A stretch of 64,000 bases of DNA from Sulfitobacter guttiformis (GCF_003610455.1 NZ_RAQK01000002.1:1-64000); one strand, 5' to 3'; shown: positions 48,709 to 57,752, numbered from the stretch's first letter. The notes: generated by a model from the letters alone, not told the origin. A program made the numbers and translations.

Positions 48709-51123
48709 CTATCGTGCTCCGGGCTTGCGGGCTGCTGACACGTCTCTGACCTCGTTGTCCAATTCGTCGCGAAAATCCCATGACCGCAGATCATAGGAAG
48801 ATTCTGCGGTGTCCATCTCATAGGCCTGCTGCTCACTTCGCGAGTCCCGTTGACCAGCATATCGTGATTCACGGTACCAACACTCCTTACACTGCGACCA
48901 TTCGTTATCTGTGCCGAAATCGCCGCGGCACTGTACCATGTCTTTGGAGTTCCACACCTGCGCAAAGCTCTGACCCTCGCCGACACGGCCCACCGTAGCC
49001 GCATAGGGCCGCGCGCAGGTGACGACGCTTTGATCGGCCATCAACACGCCTGTTCTATGAAAATAAATACAGCGATCAGGGGGGAGGGCATCCGGCTGCG
49101 GTTGGTCAGGCTTGATATCGATTGTCGCAGCAAGCTGGCTGAGATTCAGCGGCGCGCGCGTCATCAGCGCCGATTGCATCAAAGCATCGCCGATAGGATC
49201 TGATACCCCATCCGACAGGCATGGCACCAGAGAATCCTGCTGCTCCTCCCAAATCGGTGCGCTTTGAGCGCGCTGGGAAGTGAAGGCGTAATTCATCGCC
49301 TTGATCACATCGGGGTCAGGGACCCTATCTGCGGCTTCGGCGACGATCGGGGGGCAGTCTCCGGGGATATTATGTTTGGCCATCGCTCTATAGGCCTGCG
49401 CCAGATAATGGTTGGCTATTTCAGGACTGGTTAAAAGGGTCTCGGTCGCTTGTTTTTCAAAAAAGATCAACAGATGGCGGGAGTAAACCAGATCAGGTTT
49501 GAACTGTGCAACGGCTTCGATAAATGATGCAAATTCGGCAATGTTGTTGCGCTTCAGGGTGAAGGATACCGAAAGCTTTGGGCGGCGTGCAAGTTCGGTA
49601 GAGCGGCGCAGTCTGTCGTAATGGCGCAACGCCTCGACCACGGTAACCAACGATACATTCCCGCGGTTGGCGGCCATTGTTTCCGACAGATAGCCGTCAA
49701 TCGAAAACATTATCGTATCGACCCACGGCATATGTTCGGCCCGCAATCTTTTTGTCAGTAAAAGACCATTCGTGACAATTGATACAAGGACATTGTATTG
49801 TTTCGCTTTCTCAAAAACGCACTCCCAAAGTTGGTGAGATACGAATGTCGGCTCTCCCCGTCCAACAAGGCAGATAGAGGTGAGATACGGAAACACCTCA
49901 TCCGCCATCAAGGCGAAACCTTCGGGGGTAAACCGTTGAAGACGGTTGTGGAAGTCGTGGACTTCCGCTGTTCCGTGCGAACTGCAGTGGCTACACGTCA
50001 AATTGCAGCCAGCTGTCAGCTCGATGGACAGGGATTCGGGATAGTGGGACAAAGCTGCTTTTTGCCCTCCCTCGCTTTGTATTACCATCGCGCGGGTCTG
50101 CTCTTTTGCAGCGTTGTAATCGGCCAGTATAGTTGGCCCAGTATCTGCTTGTTGCGGTGCCACGTCGAACCGGTTCACGAAAATTGTCCCGACGCCGTGC
50201 GCTGATGCGTCAATGCGGAAAAATACAGTGGCATCAGGCGGAAATTCAGGCAGTGCAAGCCTCAGTGTCTCAATGTGATTGCGTCGCTTGGGCTTGAAGC
50301 AAACCGTCCGGTCCTCACTGAATTCTTGATGCGCCATCCGGTAGTAGAGCTTGCTATAGGCATAACTTTGGCTGCCCGCCCACGTTAAACTGAACAAAAT
50401 ATCGAGATCGGCATAGACCTTTGTTGCGGACAGATTGAATGGGCCGCGCTCGACGCTGGACGTGGAAATTTTCGGCACGGTAGGATCAACAGTTTTTGTT
50501 GAAAGGTTTCGGCCAATTTTCGTCTTGGATACAAGCACCCGGAGGCCGTGCCTCCTTGTTTGAAACTTGGCCAGAGTATCGACGAAAGTCGTGTGGATAG
50601 AGTTCGTGACATCGCCTTTAGGCGGATCCTCTCCAATCAAGGCTACCTCGCCAGATCTCGCAAAATAGGCCCAGTTGATCGCGCTGTTCTCCAAGTCACT
50701 CCGACCCAGACATATTGTGGGTACAGATACGTCCCCTAACGCATTCTTCGCACCTTCGTGCCATGGCAGATCCGTCAACGTCATCATCAGTAGACCTTTA
50801 AACGGATACGTCTCTGACGCTGATAAAAAACTACTGATATCCGTTTGGTTTATTCTGTGGGCCGGATCGTGTAGCCGACATTGCACAGCGACAAAGCCTT
50901 CATTATTCCGAAGCGTCGCGACAAGCTGGACATCTTGGATTGACAAAGCACAGCTGTTTTCCATTGCCCAATCCTCAAATAGCTGAACGCGTTCATAGCT
51001 TGCTAATTGGACGGGGTCATTGCGCAGATAGGCCAGCGAAAGGCTTGTGAAGCGGGCATCCATATTCAACAGTGGTACAAATGTGCCGCGCGTAAACTTT
51101 GCAATGGAAGAAAGAACTGTCAA
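48709..51123 (-). CDS. radical SAM/SPASM protein with N-terminal Mrr-like domain
   Basis: 804 residues. Residues 25-165 resemble the Mrr-type nuclease-like domain at the N-terminus of large putative helicases (LFEDWAMENS, DVQLVAT, GFVAVQCRLHDPAHRINQTD, ISSFLSAS, then SDLENSAINW). The catalytic QxK is QCR here (Gln81, Arg83), so cutting activity is doubtful. 230-330 is a probable beta-sandwich. The radical SAM core has Cys373, Cys377 and Cys380 (TAGCNLTCSHC) and a GGE-like LVGRGEPT. Further Cys at 685, 703, 732, 745 and 748 form a SPASM-like auxiliary cluster region. It may modify a peptide or small molecule. Convergent with the sulfotransferase-dioxygenase pair. Confidence 0.82.
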   Translation of the reverse strand: MTVLSSIAKFTRGTFVPLLNMDARFTSLSLAYLRNDPVQLASYERVQLFEDWAMENSCALSIQDVQLVATLRNNEGFVAVQCRLHDPAHRINQTDISSFLSASETYPFKGLLMMTLTDLPWHEGAKNALGDVSVPTICLGRSDLENSAINWAYFARSGEVALIGEDPPKGDVTNSIHTTFVDTLAKFQTRRHGLRVLVSKTKIGRNLSTKTVDPTVPKISTSSVERGPFNLSATKVYADLDILFSLTWAGSQSYAYSKLYYRMAHQEFSEDRTVCFKPKRRNHIETLRLALPEFPPDATVFFRIDASAHGVGTIFVNRFDVAPQQADTGPTILADYNAAKEQTRAMVIQSEGGQKAALSHYPESLSIELTAGCNLTCSHCSSHGTAEVHDFHNRLQRFTPEGFALMADEVFPYLTSICLVGRGEPTFVSHQLWECVFEKAKQYNVLVSIVTNGLLLTKRLRAEHMPWVDTIMFSIDGYLSETMAANRGNVSLVTVVEALRHYDRLRRSTELARRPKLSVSFTLKRNNIAEFASFIEAVAQFKPDLVYSRHLLIFFEKQATETLLTSPEIANHYLAQAYRAMAKHNIPGDCPPIVAEAADRVPDPDVIKAMNYAFTSQRAQSAPIWEEQQDSLVPCLSDGVSDPIGDALMQSALMTRAPLNLSQLAATIDIKPDQPQPDALPPDRCIYFHRTGVLMADQSVVTCARPYAATVGRVGEGQSFAQVWNSKDMVQCRGDFGTDNEWSQCKECWYRESRYAGQRDSRSEQQAYEMDTAESSYDLRSWDFRDELDNEVRDVSAARKPGAR

Positions 51124-52388
51124 AGCAGCATATCCTTAAATGGGGTATTTAAATATCTGAACTGAAAAATCGGTGAGTAGAGCGGGGTGTATTTGGTGCA
51201 GCATCGCAAACACTATACCTATGCTGCATTAAAAAGATACTGAACAGTCTGATGTTTAACTGAGGCTTTTCTGTTTCGCTTACGCCGCTACGCCCGATTT
51301 TTAAGGACTTCATCCAAGTTTGACTTGGCTTCAGTTGACGGAATATTCCTCATGGGCTCCGCCACGCAGCGATTGTTGAACCAATCGGCAGATTCGAAAA
51401 TGGTGTATCCACCGCTTCAAAACTACGCAATGGCCTGTATCTGTGGATTACTTCACGTTTTGACGGACATATACCAGACCGATCCAACGCCGCCCAACAG
51501 TCAAGAGCGTTGCAATCTACCGTGGGTGCAGAGCGAAGTCTGATGGTGGCATTCGGCTGCTCTGCCGGTCGACGATCAGGCAAGCGAAGTTCACATTCTT
51601 TGTTTGGAAAGATCGGTTGCGATGCGCAGTGTTCTGACCTCAATGGATGGTAAGGGGCTGTTCCTTAAAAACTTTTTCTTTGAAAAGTTAAGGTGCGCCC
51701 TGAAATACTAAGCGTCTATCCCTGACTGATTTGGGCGTCCGCTTTATTCTCCCAAGGATAGTGATCTGGCATACGCAGCGAATGACCGCCCTCCACCTTT
51801 GGTGTCGTGAGTTGCTCACAGCCTATAGCTACAATATGCAGAAAGCCGCGATTCTGCAGCGATCTGTACCCCACAAGGTGAGTTGCAATGACAAAGAAAT
51901 TGACAAGCCTGCGGGATGTATCCCTTGGTTTCAAACTTCTAAATAATTTTTCACCGAAGGACTGACCATCAAAAATATGATAAGAAGTACTAAAATATCA
52001 CTTTTAACCACAGAGTTTTGGCACGTTCTATTACATATATATGTAATTTATTTGACTGAGTTCTACTCTTGCAGGAATTCGCAGACACCACCGCATTCGC
52101 TAGCCAGTCAAAATTTAGCCTATCAACAACTAGCGATACAATGTGAGACTTTGAGCGCCAATTTCGCTATGAACTCGACGACCGTTTAGATATGGCTTCT
52201 CTACAACTTGACGAGACTTATTAACCCATCTTATCCATGCCATGTGCAATAGTTATGATGTAAAGAGTGGGTTTATTCTACTGATTTTTCGGGGCGACGG
52301 CCACACCGACTGGCAGCGCGCTAATCGTGTTTGGCTAGCGATACAACACATCCGAAAAAGCAAAGAGCGCTACCGACAGTTTTTAGGC
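51124..52388. other. 1.26-kb gene-poor stretch
   Basis: No supportable gene on either strand. AT-rich parts (51160-51260, 51930-52070) alternate with decayed sequence. Open frames at 51325-51543, 51350-51643 and 51977-52189 lack motifs and ribosome sites. Confidence 0.35.
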
Positions 52389-52418
52389 GAACTGACCTGC
52401 CCCCCGAGGCTCCCTCAT

Positions 52419-53318
52419 TCATAACGAGAGTTTGCGGGCTTGAGTCTCATATTCTTCGTCGTCAGTTTGGGCAAGCGCGTCGTGCGCGGAGCCCTCAAAT
52501 TGCTCAAGCGCTCGACGCGCTTCTGCCGGTGTTTGGTTCCCAAGCGATGAGTGCGGCCTGACGTTGTTGTAATCGTATCGCCAGAGTGCCAGCTTACGAC
52601 GGGCGTCATCCAACGTATCGAAGATTTCCTCATTCAACAGCTCGTCGCGCAGACTGCCATTGAAGCTTTCTATGAAGCCATTCTGCTGGGGTTTGCCGGG
52701 GTCGATGTAATGCCAATCAACGTCGTTATCACCGGCCCATTTTAGGATCGCACGACTGGTAAACTCCGTGCCGTTATCACTGACAATGCAGGCACGCTTT
52801 CCACAAATACGGACAAGCGCGTCAAGTTCCCGCGCGACTCGAGCGCCCGAGATGCTGGTGTCAGCCACCAAGCAGAGGTTCTCGCGGCAACAATCGTCGT
52901 TTACAGCAAGCATGCGGAACTTGCGTGACGCACCAAATGTATCAGACACAAAATCCAGCGACCAACGTTCACCTGGCCGCAAGGGCACCGGTATGGGCGT
53001 TCGTGACCCACGTGCGCGCTTGCGACCCCTTCGCCGCCTGACGCCCAGCTTTTCGTCAGTATAAAGCCGATACAGCTTTTTGTGGTTCATGATCATTCCT
53101 TTGCGTTCCAGAAGCACGCCGATCCGGCGATAACCGAACCGACGCCGCTTGCTGGCAATCGCTTTCATCTCTTCGCGAACTTCTGGATTATCCGGCGGCC
53201 GATCACGCCGGACAGTCTTGGGATCGACACCGACAAGCCTACACGCCCGACGTTGCGAGATGTCGTGATCCCGCATTGCCTTGCGTGCTGCAGCCTGTCG
53301 CACATTCGGTGTCGTCAA
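52419..53318 (-). CDS. IS3-family transposase OrfB
   Basis: 299 residues. N-terminal HTH-like part ([32 protein letters not shown]), then the rve-type DDE domain: SLDFVSDTF (Asp), [15 protein letters not shown] (Asp) and [17 protein letters not shown] (Glu), ending with [16 protein letters not shown]. It overlaps orfA by 4 nt, as expected for a -1 programmed frameshift that makes OrfAB. Confidence 0.95.
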   Translation of the reverse strand: MTTPNVRQAAARKAMRDHDISQRRACRLVGVDPKTVRRDRPPDNPEVREEMKAIASKRRRFGYRRIGVLLERKGMIMNHKKLYRLYTDEKLGVRRRRGRKRARGSRTPIPVPLRPGERWSLDFVSDTFGASRKFRMLAVNDDCCRENLCLVADTSISGARVARELDALVRICGKRACIVSDNGTEFTSRAILKWAGDNDVDWHYIDPGKPQQNGFIESFNGSLRDELLNEEIFDTLDDARRKLALWRYDYNNVRPHSSLGNQTPAEARRALEQFEGSAHDALAQTDDEEYETQARKLSL

Positions 53319-53578
53319 CTCTTTCCCAGCAAATCTTTCAACACAACATTATCGAGCATCGTGTCGGCCAGCAGGCGCTTCAGCTTAGCGTTCTCATCTT
53401 CCAGCGATTTAAGGCGGTGGGTATCAGAAACGTTCATGCCGCCATACTTGGCTTTGAACTTGTAGAACGACGCAGGGCTGAGGCCATGCCTGCGGCACAC
53501 CTCAGCTGTCGGCATCCCAGCTTCTTGTTCTTTGATCATTCCGATAATTTGGGCTTCAGTAAAACGGCTCTGTCGCAT
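53315..53578 (-). CDS. IS3-family transposase OrfA
   Basis: 87 residues. An HTH ([40 protein letters not shown]) followed by a leucine-zipper-like helix ([17 protein letters not shown]). It binds the element ends and joins OrfB by frameshifting. The ATG is 67 bp inside the right inverted repeat. Confidence 0.94.
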   Translation of the reverse strand: MRQSRFTEAQIIGMIKEQEAGMPTAEVCRRHGLSPASFYKFKAKYGGMNVSDTHRLKSLEDENAKLKRLLADTMLDNVVLKDLLGKS

Positions 53579-53944
53579 TTGTTTGCTCCTTCAAAGGTTG
53601 AGCAAATTCTACATTAAACTGAGGGAAGTTTCGGGGGGCAGTTCAGAACCCCAGATGTTATCGCCGAGGTTCTGCTTCAAGTAAATGGAATCTGAGAATG
53701 GTGCCACGAAATAGCATCCTTTAAACTAAGATCGACGGCACGGCCTATCTTGAAATTTATCGTAAATTATTGCTTTAGACTGGTAGCCCGAATACTGTTG
53801 AAACTACGGCGGTGCTTTGCCCAACTTACTATCGCCGCTAACATATCTCATTTGCCATTTGGACCTAGTGTTGACCGTTGTCATATAAAATGGGACATCA
53901 GAGCGGTTTGAGCATTAGAGGCTCTGGATCGTATGTGTGATTGA

Positions 53945-54150
53945 TTATGCTGCTTGTTTTTGATGTTGCAAGCGGCGTTGTTGGATTGTATGTTTTTTTG
54001 ATCTTTTACCTTTCTCTGAGAATGGCTTTGTCGCGCCCGACGTAGAAGTCGGCGGGTGTGCCGTTGTTCAGGCTCTCGTGGTAACGCTGGTTGTTGTCAT
54101 ACTCGACGAATGCGCCGATCTGACGCTCAAGGTCGCCGGGCAGATAGTAG
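53945..54150 (-). pseudogene. C-terminal fragment of an IS3-type transposase
   Basis: Residues YYLPGDLERQIGAFVEYDNN, then RYHESLNNGTPADFYVGR, are the C-terminal end of an IS3-group integrase-type transposase; after a small frameshift the tail TIQQRRLQHQKQAA ends at TAA 53945. The fragment is joined in frame to MFS sequence at about 54150, producing a chimeric open frame (54006-54656) that is not a real gene. About 300 bp between the complete IS and this fragment (53646-53944) hold nothing recognisable. Confidence 0.75.
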
Positions 54151-54965
54151 TTGTCCAGAAGTCGGCGGAGCAAAAGGGCGGCCAGCATTGACCCGCCACC
54201 GAAAGCACCAAGGGCGATGGCCACATGCGCATCGCCAAGGCCCAGATCGGAGCGCACCAGAAAGACTGTGTTAACCGACACCATCGCACCCGCTGCAGCT
54301 GCGGCGAGGTTGAGCGACAAAAGCCCTCGCAGACGCGGTGTGGCGAGGTATATCCATATCCCGCGCATGGTGCGATCATAGATGCCCCGATGCGCGGTTG
54401 GTGGCGGGCTAGACAGCAGGACCGCTATGACGAGAAAAGCCGAGCCAACGAATCCGATCACGGTTCCGAAGAACACGCATGATAGCTCAAGAAGGTCAGC
54501 AGGATTGCGGCCAGCACTGGCTAGTGATTTTCTCAAGGTCGTAGGCCAGCCGTGAGAGCGACAGAGCCCGAGTATACCGGTCTTCCTGGGGTAGGATGTC
54601 GGGGATAGTTGCCTGAAACGTTGGCGTGAATGCGGCAGAGTCAGACTGAAGCACAAAGATCAGGACGTCGGCCAGTCAAACCACGGCTGCAAATGGTAGG
54701 CATAGTGCCATGGTGGCGCGGACAAAATCGAGGCTGACCAGCATCGCGCGGCGCGGCCACCGGTTGGCGAAGGCCCCAGCGATGGGCGCAATTCCGACAT
54801 ACGCCACCATTTAGATCGTGAAAATCGTGCCCAGCACCAGCCCGGCGCGTTCGCCTGATAGGCGAAAAGCCCAAGCGCGATTGTTGGAAGACCTGTCCCA
54901 AGCAGGGCTACGATCTGTGCAAGGAACAGGTGCCGGTAGCGGCGATCAGCAAGGACAGAGAGCAT
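54151..54965 (-). pseudogene. MFS exporter pseudogene, NreB-like
   Basis: The N-terminus from 54965 is normal MFS (MLSVLADRRYRHLFLAQIVA, LLGTGLPTIALGLFAY), then shifts frame. The continuation LVLGTIFTI has TAA where Lys is usual, then MVAYVGIAPIAGAFANRWPR and LVSLDFVRATMALCLPF, a TGA in place of Trp, FQATIPDILPQEDRYTRALS, a further break, and LVRSDLGLGDAHVAIALGAF. The C-terminal third is replaced by the IS fragment. It starts 20 nt inside the nreA-like gene, as in nreA-nreB nickel-resistance pairs, so it was probably a nickel exporter. Confidence 0.78.
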
Positions 54966-55254
54966 GGGCTTTCCTCATGGGATACTTGGTGATTGCCTTG
55001 AACTCTGCGGTTGCAGTCGCTCCATCGCTGCCCGCACCGGCCATGGCTGCATTAAGGTAATGGTCGATATGATCCTGAAACAGGGTGTGTTTGGCCTGCG
55101 TGATGGCCTTCTCGACAGCATGGAGTTGCTGCGCGATGTCGATGTATGGGCGCTCCGCCTCGATCATCTCGATCACGCTGAGAGGGTGGCCATTGGCACG
55201 TTTCAGCCGCATGATGATATCGGGCTGGGTTGCATGAGGCGCGTGGTTTGTCAT
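54946..55254 (-). CDS. NreA/RcnR-type metal-sensing repressor (DUF156)
   Basis: 102 residues from ATG 55254; upstream frame residues overlap the operator and are not used. The CsoR/RcnR helical fold is clear (IIMRLKRANGHPLSVIEMIE, IDIAQQLHAVEKAITQAKHT, LFQDHIDHYL). The Cys of helix 2 present in CsoR/RcnR/NreA is Tyr37 (RPYIDIAQQ) and the C-terminal Cys of NreA-type DHIDHC is Tyr66; His62, His65 and N-terminal His4 and His7 remain. It probably senses Ni or Co with an all-His/O/N site, or is impaired. Divergent from the His-rich secreted protein, with an operator between. Confidence 0.85.
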   Translation of the reverse strand: MTNHAPHATQPDIIMRLKRANGHPLSVIEMIEAERPYIDIAQQLHAVEKAITQAKHTLFQDHIDHYLNAAMAGAGSDGATATAEFKAITKYPMRKAHALCPC

Positions 55255-55266
55255 AAACAAGGCGTC

Positions 55267-55282
55267 TCCCCCAATAGGGGGA
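55267..55282. promoter_or_regulatory. G/C-tract operator for RcnR/NreA-type repressor
   Basis: TCCCCCAATAGGGGGA is a perfect 6-bp inverted repeat around AATA, the kind of C-tract/AT/G-tract element recognised by RcnR/CsoR-family repressors. It lies 13-28 bp upstream of the repressor ATG (55254) and 37 bp before the divergent gene at 55319, so it can control both. Confidence 0.65.
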
Positions 55283-55318
55283 TAGAGCAAGCGGGCCGAG
55301 ACCAGCAGAAACGGGCAC

Positions 55319-55678
55319 ATGAAACGACAGGTGAACTCATTGCTGCGCTTTGCATTGACCATCGCTTTGGCGGTGGGAATCATTCTGTCGTCCAATGCAC
55401 AGAACGAGTTGCATGAATTTGCCGAGATCGCAGAACTCCTGGCCGAGCATCAGGCCAAGATCGAAGACCATGGCCATTCCCATGATGATATCGCGGATAT
55501 CCTGCACATCTTCCAAGGTCATGCACACGAGATGACCGACCACGATCACAGCACCGCCTATCTATCCCCCAGACGCGGCTTGGGGTTCGCGGCACCTTCA
55601 AGAACCAATTGGTCTCTGATTGAAATTGCAGCGTCCGACCGCAGCGCTCACGATTTAGATCGACCGCCACGAGTGTGA
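55319..55678 (+). CDS. small secreted His-rich protein, nickel locus
   Basis: 119 residues. Signal peptide KRQVNSLLRFALTIALAVGI...LSSNA; mature chain with HGHSHDDIADILHIFQGHAH and MTDHDHS, likely metal ligands; C-terminus DLDRPPRV. Small proteins ending in DRPP(R/x) occur near metal-transport genes in Rhodobacteraceae; the protein at 38678 ends in KDRPPQAI. It is the first gene of the hupE transcript under the G/C-tract operator. Function unknown; a periplasmic metal buffer is likely. Confidence 0.65.
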   Translation: MKRQVNSLLRFALTIALAVGIILSSNAQNELHEFAEIAELLAEHQAKIEDHGHSHDDIADILHIFQGHAHEMTDHDHSTAYLSPRRGLGFAAPSRTNWSLIEIAASDRSAHDLDRPPRV

Positions 55679-55732
55679 TGTCGCGCCTATCCGGCGCTGT
55701 CCTCCATTAAACTCAATAAACGGAACATCCAC

Positions 55733-56470
55733 ATGATACCCAACCGATCACATCGGTCAGGGGACCCGTCGCATGGTTTGCGACAGTCCTTGATCCTTTT
55801 TACAACACTCTTGCTGATGCTGACAGCCTTTGCCACCTCAGCCTATGCTCATGCCGTGACGCCCGGCGATGCCGGATATATTCAGGAGATTTTCGGGGTT
55901 CATATAATCTCGTTCATCTATCTGGGCGCAAAGCACATGATCACCGGATACGACCATATCCTGTTCCTGCTCGGCGTTGTTTTCTTCCTCTACCACATGA
56001 AAGACGTGGCAATTTATGTCAGCATCTTTGCCGTCGGACACTCCGTCACCATGATTGCGGGTGTCTGGTTTGGCTGGGGCATCAACGCCTACATCATTGA
56101 CGCCATCATCGGCCTGTCGGTTGTTTATAAGGCGTTCGACAACCTTGGCATGTTTCAGAAATGGCTCGGGTTCCAGCCGAACACCAAGGCCGCAACCCTG
56201 CTCTTCGGCCTGTTCCATGGCACTGGCCTCGCATCAAAAATCCTCGATTACCGCCTGTCCGAGGACGGTCTTCTGGCCAATCTTCTGGCCTTCAACGTAG
56301 GTGTTGAGGTGGGGCAACTTCTGGCGCTTTTCGTGATCCTCATCGTCATGGGATACTGGCGCCGCAACCCGAATTTCATGCGCCAAGCCTTAATCGCCAA
56401 CATCATTATGGTGTTTCTTGGTGTCTTGCTGACCTACCAGCAGATCGCCGGATATATCGCCAGCACATAA
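55733..56470 (+). CDS. HupE/UreJ-family membrane protein
   Basis: 245 residues. A signal-like first segment (ILFTTLLLMLTAFATSAYAH) and about six TM helices, with HupE/UreJ motifs YLGAKHMITGYDHILFLLGV, FAVGHSVTMI and LLFGLFHGTGLASK. The His/Asp pairs in these helices are the likely metal path. HupE/UreJ proteins are nickel permeases tied to hydrogenase or urease; here the NreA-type repressor points to nickel or a related metal. Followed closely by the anchor-protein gene. Confidence 0.88.
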   Translation: MIPNRSHRSGDPSHGLRQSLILFTTLLLMLTAFATSAYAHAVTPGDAGYIQEIFGVHIISFIYLGAKHMITGYDHILFLLGVVFFLYHMKDVAIYVSIFAVGHSVTMIAGVWFGWGINAYIIDAIIGLSVVYKAFDNLGMFQKWLGFQPNTKAATLLFGLFHGTGLASKILDYRLSEDGLLANLLAFNVGVEVGQLLALFVILIVMGYWRRNPNFMRQALIANIIMVFLGVLLTYQQIAGYIAST

Positions 56471-56485
56471 AGATTGGATAATTCA

Positions 56486-57097
56486 ATGTACAACGCACCC
56501 AAACCCAACCTCGATGATCTTCCCACACCCGTAACATTGCGCCGGTATTCGTTCATTGCTGCCATCGGTGCTGTGGCAATCGGCGTCATGGTTTACTTGC
56601 CTGCCGAGTACGGCACCGACCCAACAGGCGTGGGCAGCATCCTTGGCCTGACGGAAATGGGCGAGATCAAGCAACAGCTTGCGGCAGAGGCTGCAGCAGA
56701 TGAGGCGCTGCATGGCGGCGGTGAGTCATCGTCATTGATCAACGATCTCTTTGGCCTGTTCGTCAGCTCGGCCCATGCTCAAGAAGCATGGCGCGACGAG
56801 ATCACATTCACGCTCGCTCCCGGGGAATCCACCGAGATAAAGGCAACAATGGAGGAAGACGCATCGCTTACCTACGCTTGGGTTGCGACAGGCGGAAGGG
56901 TCAACTTCGACCTTCACGCTCATGCGGAGGGCAATGAAGTCAGCTATGAGGTGGGACGTGGTCAGACAGACGGACAAGGCACCATCACAGCGCCCTTCAC
57001 CGGCGATCACGGCTGGTTCTGGCGCAACCGTGACAAGACCGACCTGAAGGTCGTGCTGCAACTGAGCGGTGATTACACCGAAATCGTGCGCCCGTGA
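56486..57097 (+). CDS. single-pass membrane-anchored protein downstream of hupE
   Basis: 203 residues from ATG 56486 (a TTG at 56474 is possible). One TM segment (SFIAAIGAVAIGVMVYLPAE, about 22-41), then a periplasmic domain: an Ala/Glu-rich linker, VSSAHAQEAWRDEITFTLAP, and a beta-rich domain with GGRVNFDLHAHAEGNEVSYE and FTGDHGWFWRNRDKTDLKVV. Genes of this kind habitually follow hupE/ureJ; a partner role in metal transport is inferred. A 9-bp hairpin at 57102-57135 follows the stop. Confidence 0.75.
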   Translation: MYNAPKPNLDDLPTPVTLRRYSFIAAIGAVAIGVMVYLPAEYGTDPTGVGSILGLTEMGEIKQQLAAEAAADEALHGGGESSSLINDLFGLFVSSAHAQEAWRDEITFTLAPGESTEIKATMEEDASLTYAWVATGGRVNFDLHAHAEGNEVSYEVGRGQTDGQGTITAPFTGDHGWFWRNRDKTDLKVVLQLSGDYTEIVRP

Positions 57098-57101
57098 CGA
57101 A

Positions 57102-57135
57102 ATGTTGGCCTCTGGCACAAGTCTGGGGCCAACAT
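57102..57135 (+). terminator. hairpin after the hupE operon
   Basis: ATGTTGGCC (57102-57110) and GGCCAACAT (57127-57135), 16-nt loop, no clear T-tract. Likely marks the end of the hupE transcript. Confidence 0.4.
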
Positions 57136-57285
57136 GCCCTAAACTGAAACATAACTGATTCCGAGAACGCGTAGATCAGTCGGTATTGTTTCGTCTCTCC
57201 GCAAAACTCTCGCGAATTTCTGCTTGACCTTCCCCCTGCTGGAACGGTTACCGCAGTTAAAAATAAACAGAAAACTGAGGTGTTG

Positions 57286-57732
57286 ATGCGTCGAGCAATT
57301 ATTCTATTGGCTGTCATAGTCATAGTCATAGTCATCGGCGGATTCGCGTATGCTATGTGGCCGGCCAAGGTTCAAAATGGTCAGAGTACTGCCGATACGC
57401 CAGTTCCCGGTGGTGCGATAGCCAATGTTATCCTGCCGGATACCTTCACGCAGAATGCGCAGATCGGAAAACGCGCTTTCGAGATGAACTGTGCGTCTTG
57501 TCACGGGATAAATGCGGCAGGGCAGGAGGGTATCGCACCGCCGCTTGTTCACATCATTTACGAGCCAAGCCACCACGCCGACGAGAGTTTCCAACGCGCT
57601 GTGGCACTTGGAGTGCGCGCGCACCACTGGCCGTTTGGAGACATGCCAGCAGTTGAGGGGCTGACACGCGGCGATGTCACACTGATCACAACCTACATTC
57701 GGGAATTACAACGCGCCAACGGAATCAACTGA
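57286..57732 (+). CDS. membrane-anchored c-type cytochrome
   Basis: 148 residues from ATG 57286 with GAGG 5-9 nt upstream. An N-terminal anchor (AIILLAVIVIVIVIGGFAYA), a linker, then one cytochrome c domain with heme site CASCHG, PPLVHIIYEP and distal Met likely in HHWPFGDMPAVEGL. It is the intact paralogue of the decayed gene at 44985. The position before copCD suggests electron transfer linked to periplasmic copper handling (inference). The stop overlaps the upstream in-frame start of copC by 1 nt. Confidence 0.88.
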   Translation: MRRAIILLAVIVIVIVIGGFAYAMWPAKVQNGQSTADTPVPGGAIANVILPDTFTQNAQIGKRAFEMNCASCHGINAAGQEGIAPPLVHIIYEPSHHADESFQRAVALGVRAHHWPFGDMPAVEGLTRGDVTLITTYIRELQRANGIN

Positions 57733-57752
57733 TGGCCCATGAGGACGAGAAA

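Larger units (their letters stand above)
52393..53645 (-). mobile_element. complete IS3-family (IS407-like) insertion sequence
   Basis: 1253 bp. Terminal inverted repeats TGACCTGCCCCCCGAGGCTC (52393 onward) and TGAACTGCCCCCCGAAACTT (reverse strand from 53645). The 4-bp sequence GAAC occurs on both sides (52389-52392 and 53646-53649), a target duplication of the size made by IS407-group elements. Both transposase frames are intact, so this copy is recent and may be active. Confidence 0.92.

Noticed and set aside
54006..54656. A 216-codon open frame that could be called a novel protein
   Set aside because: It is a chimera of decayed MFS exporter sequence and an IS3 transposase C-terminus joined by chance in one frame.
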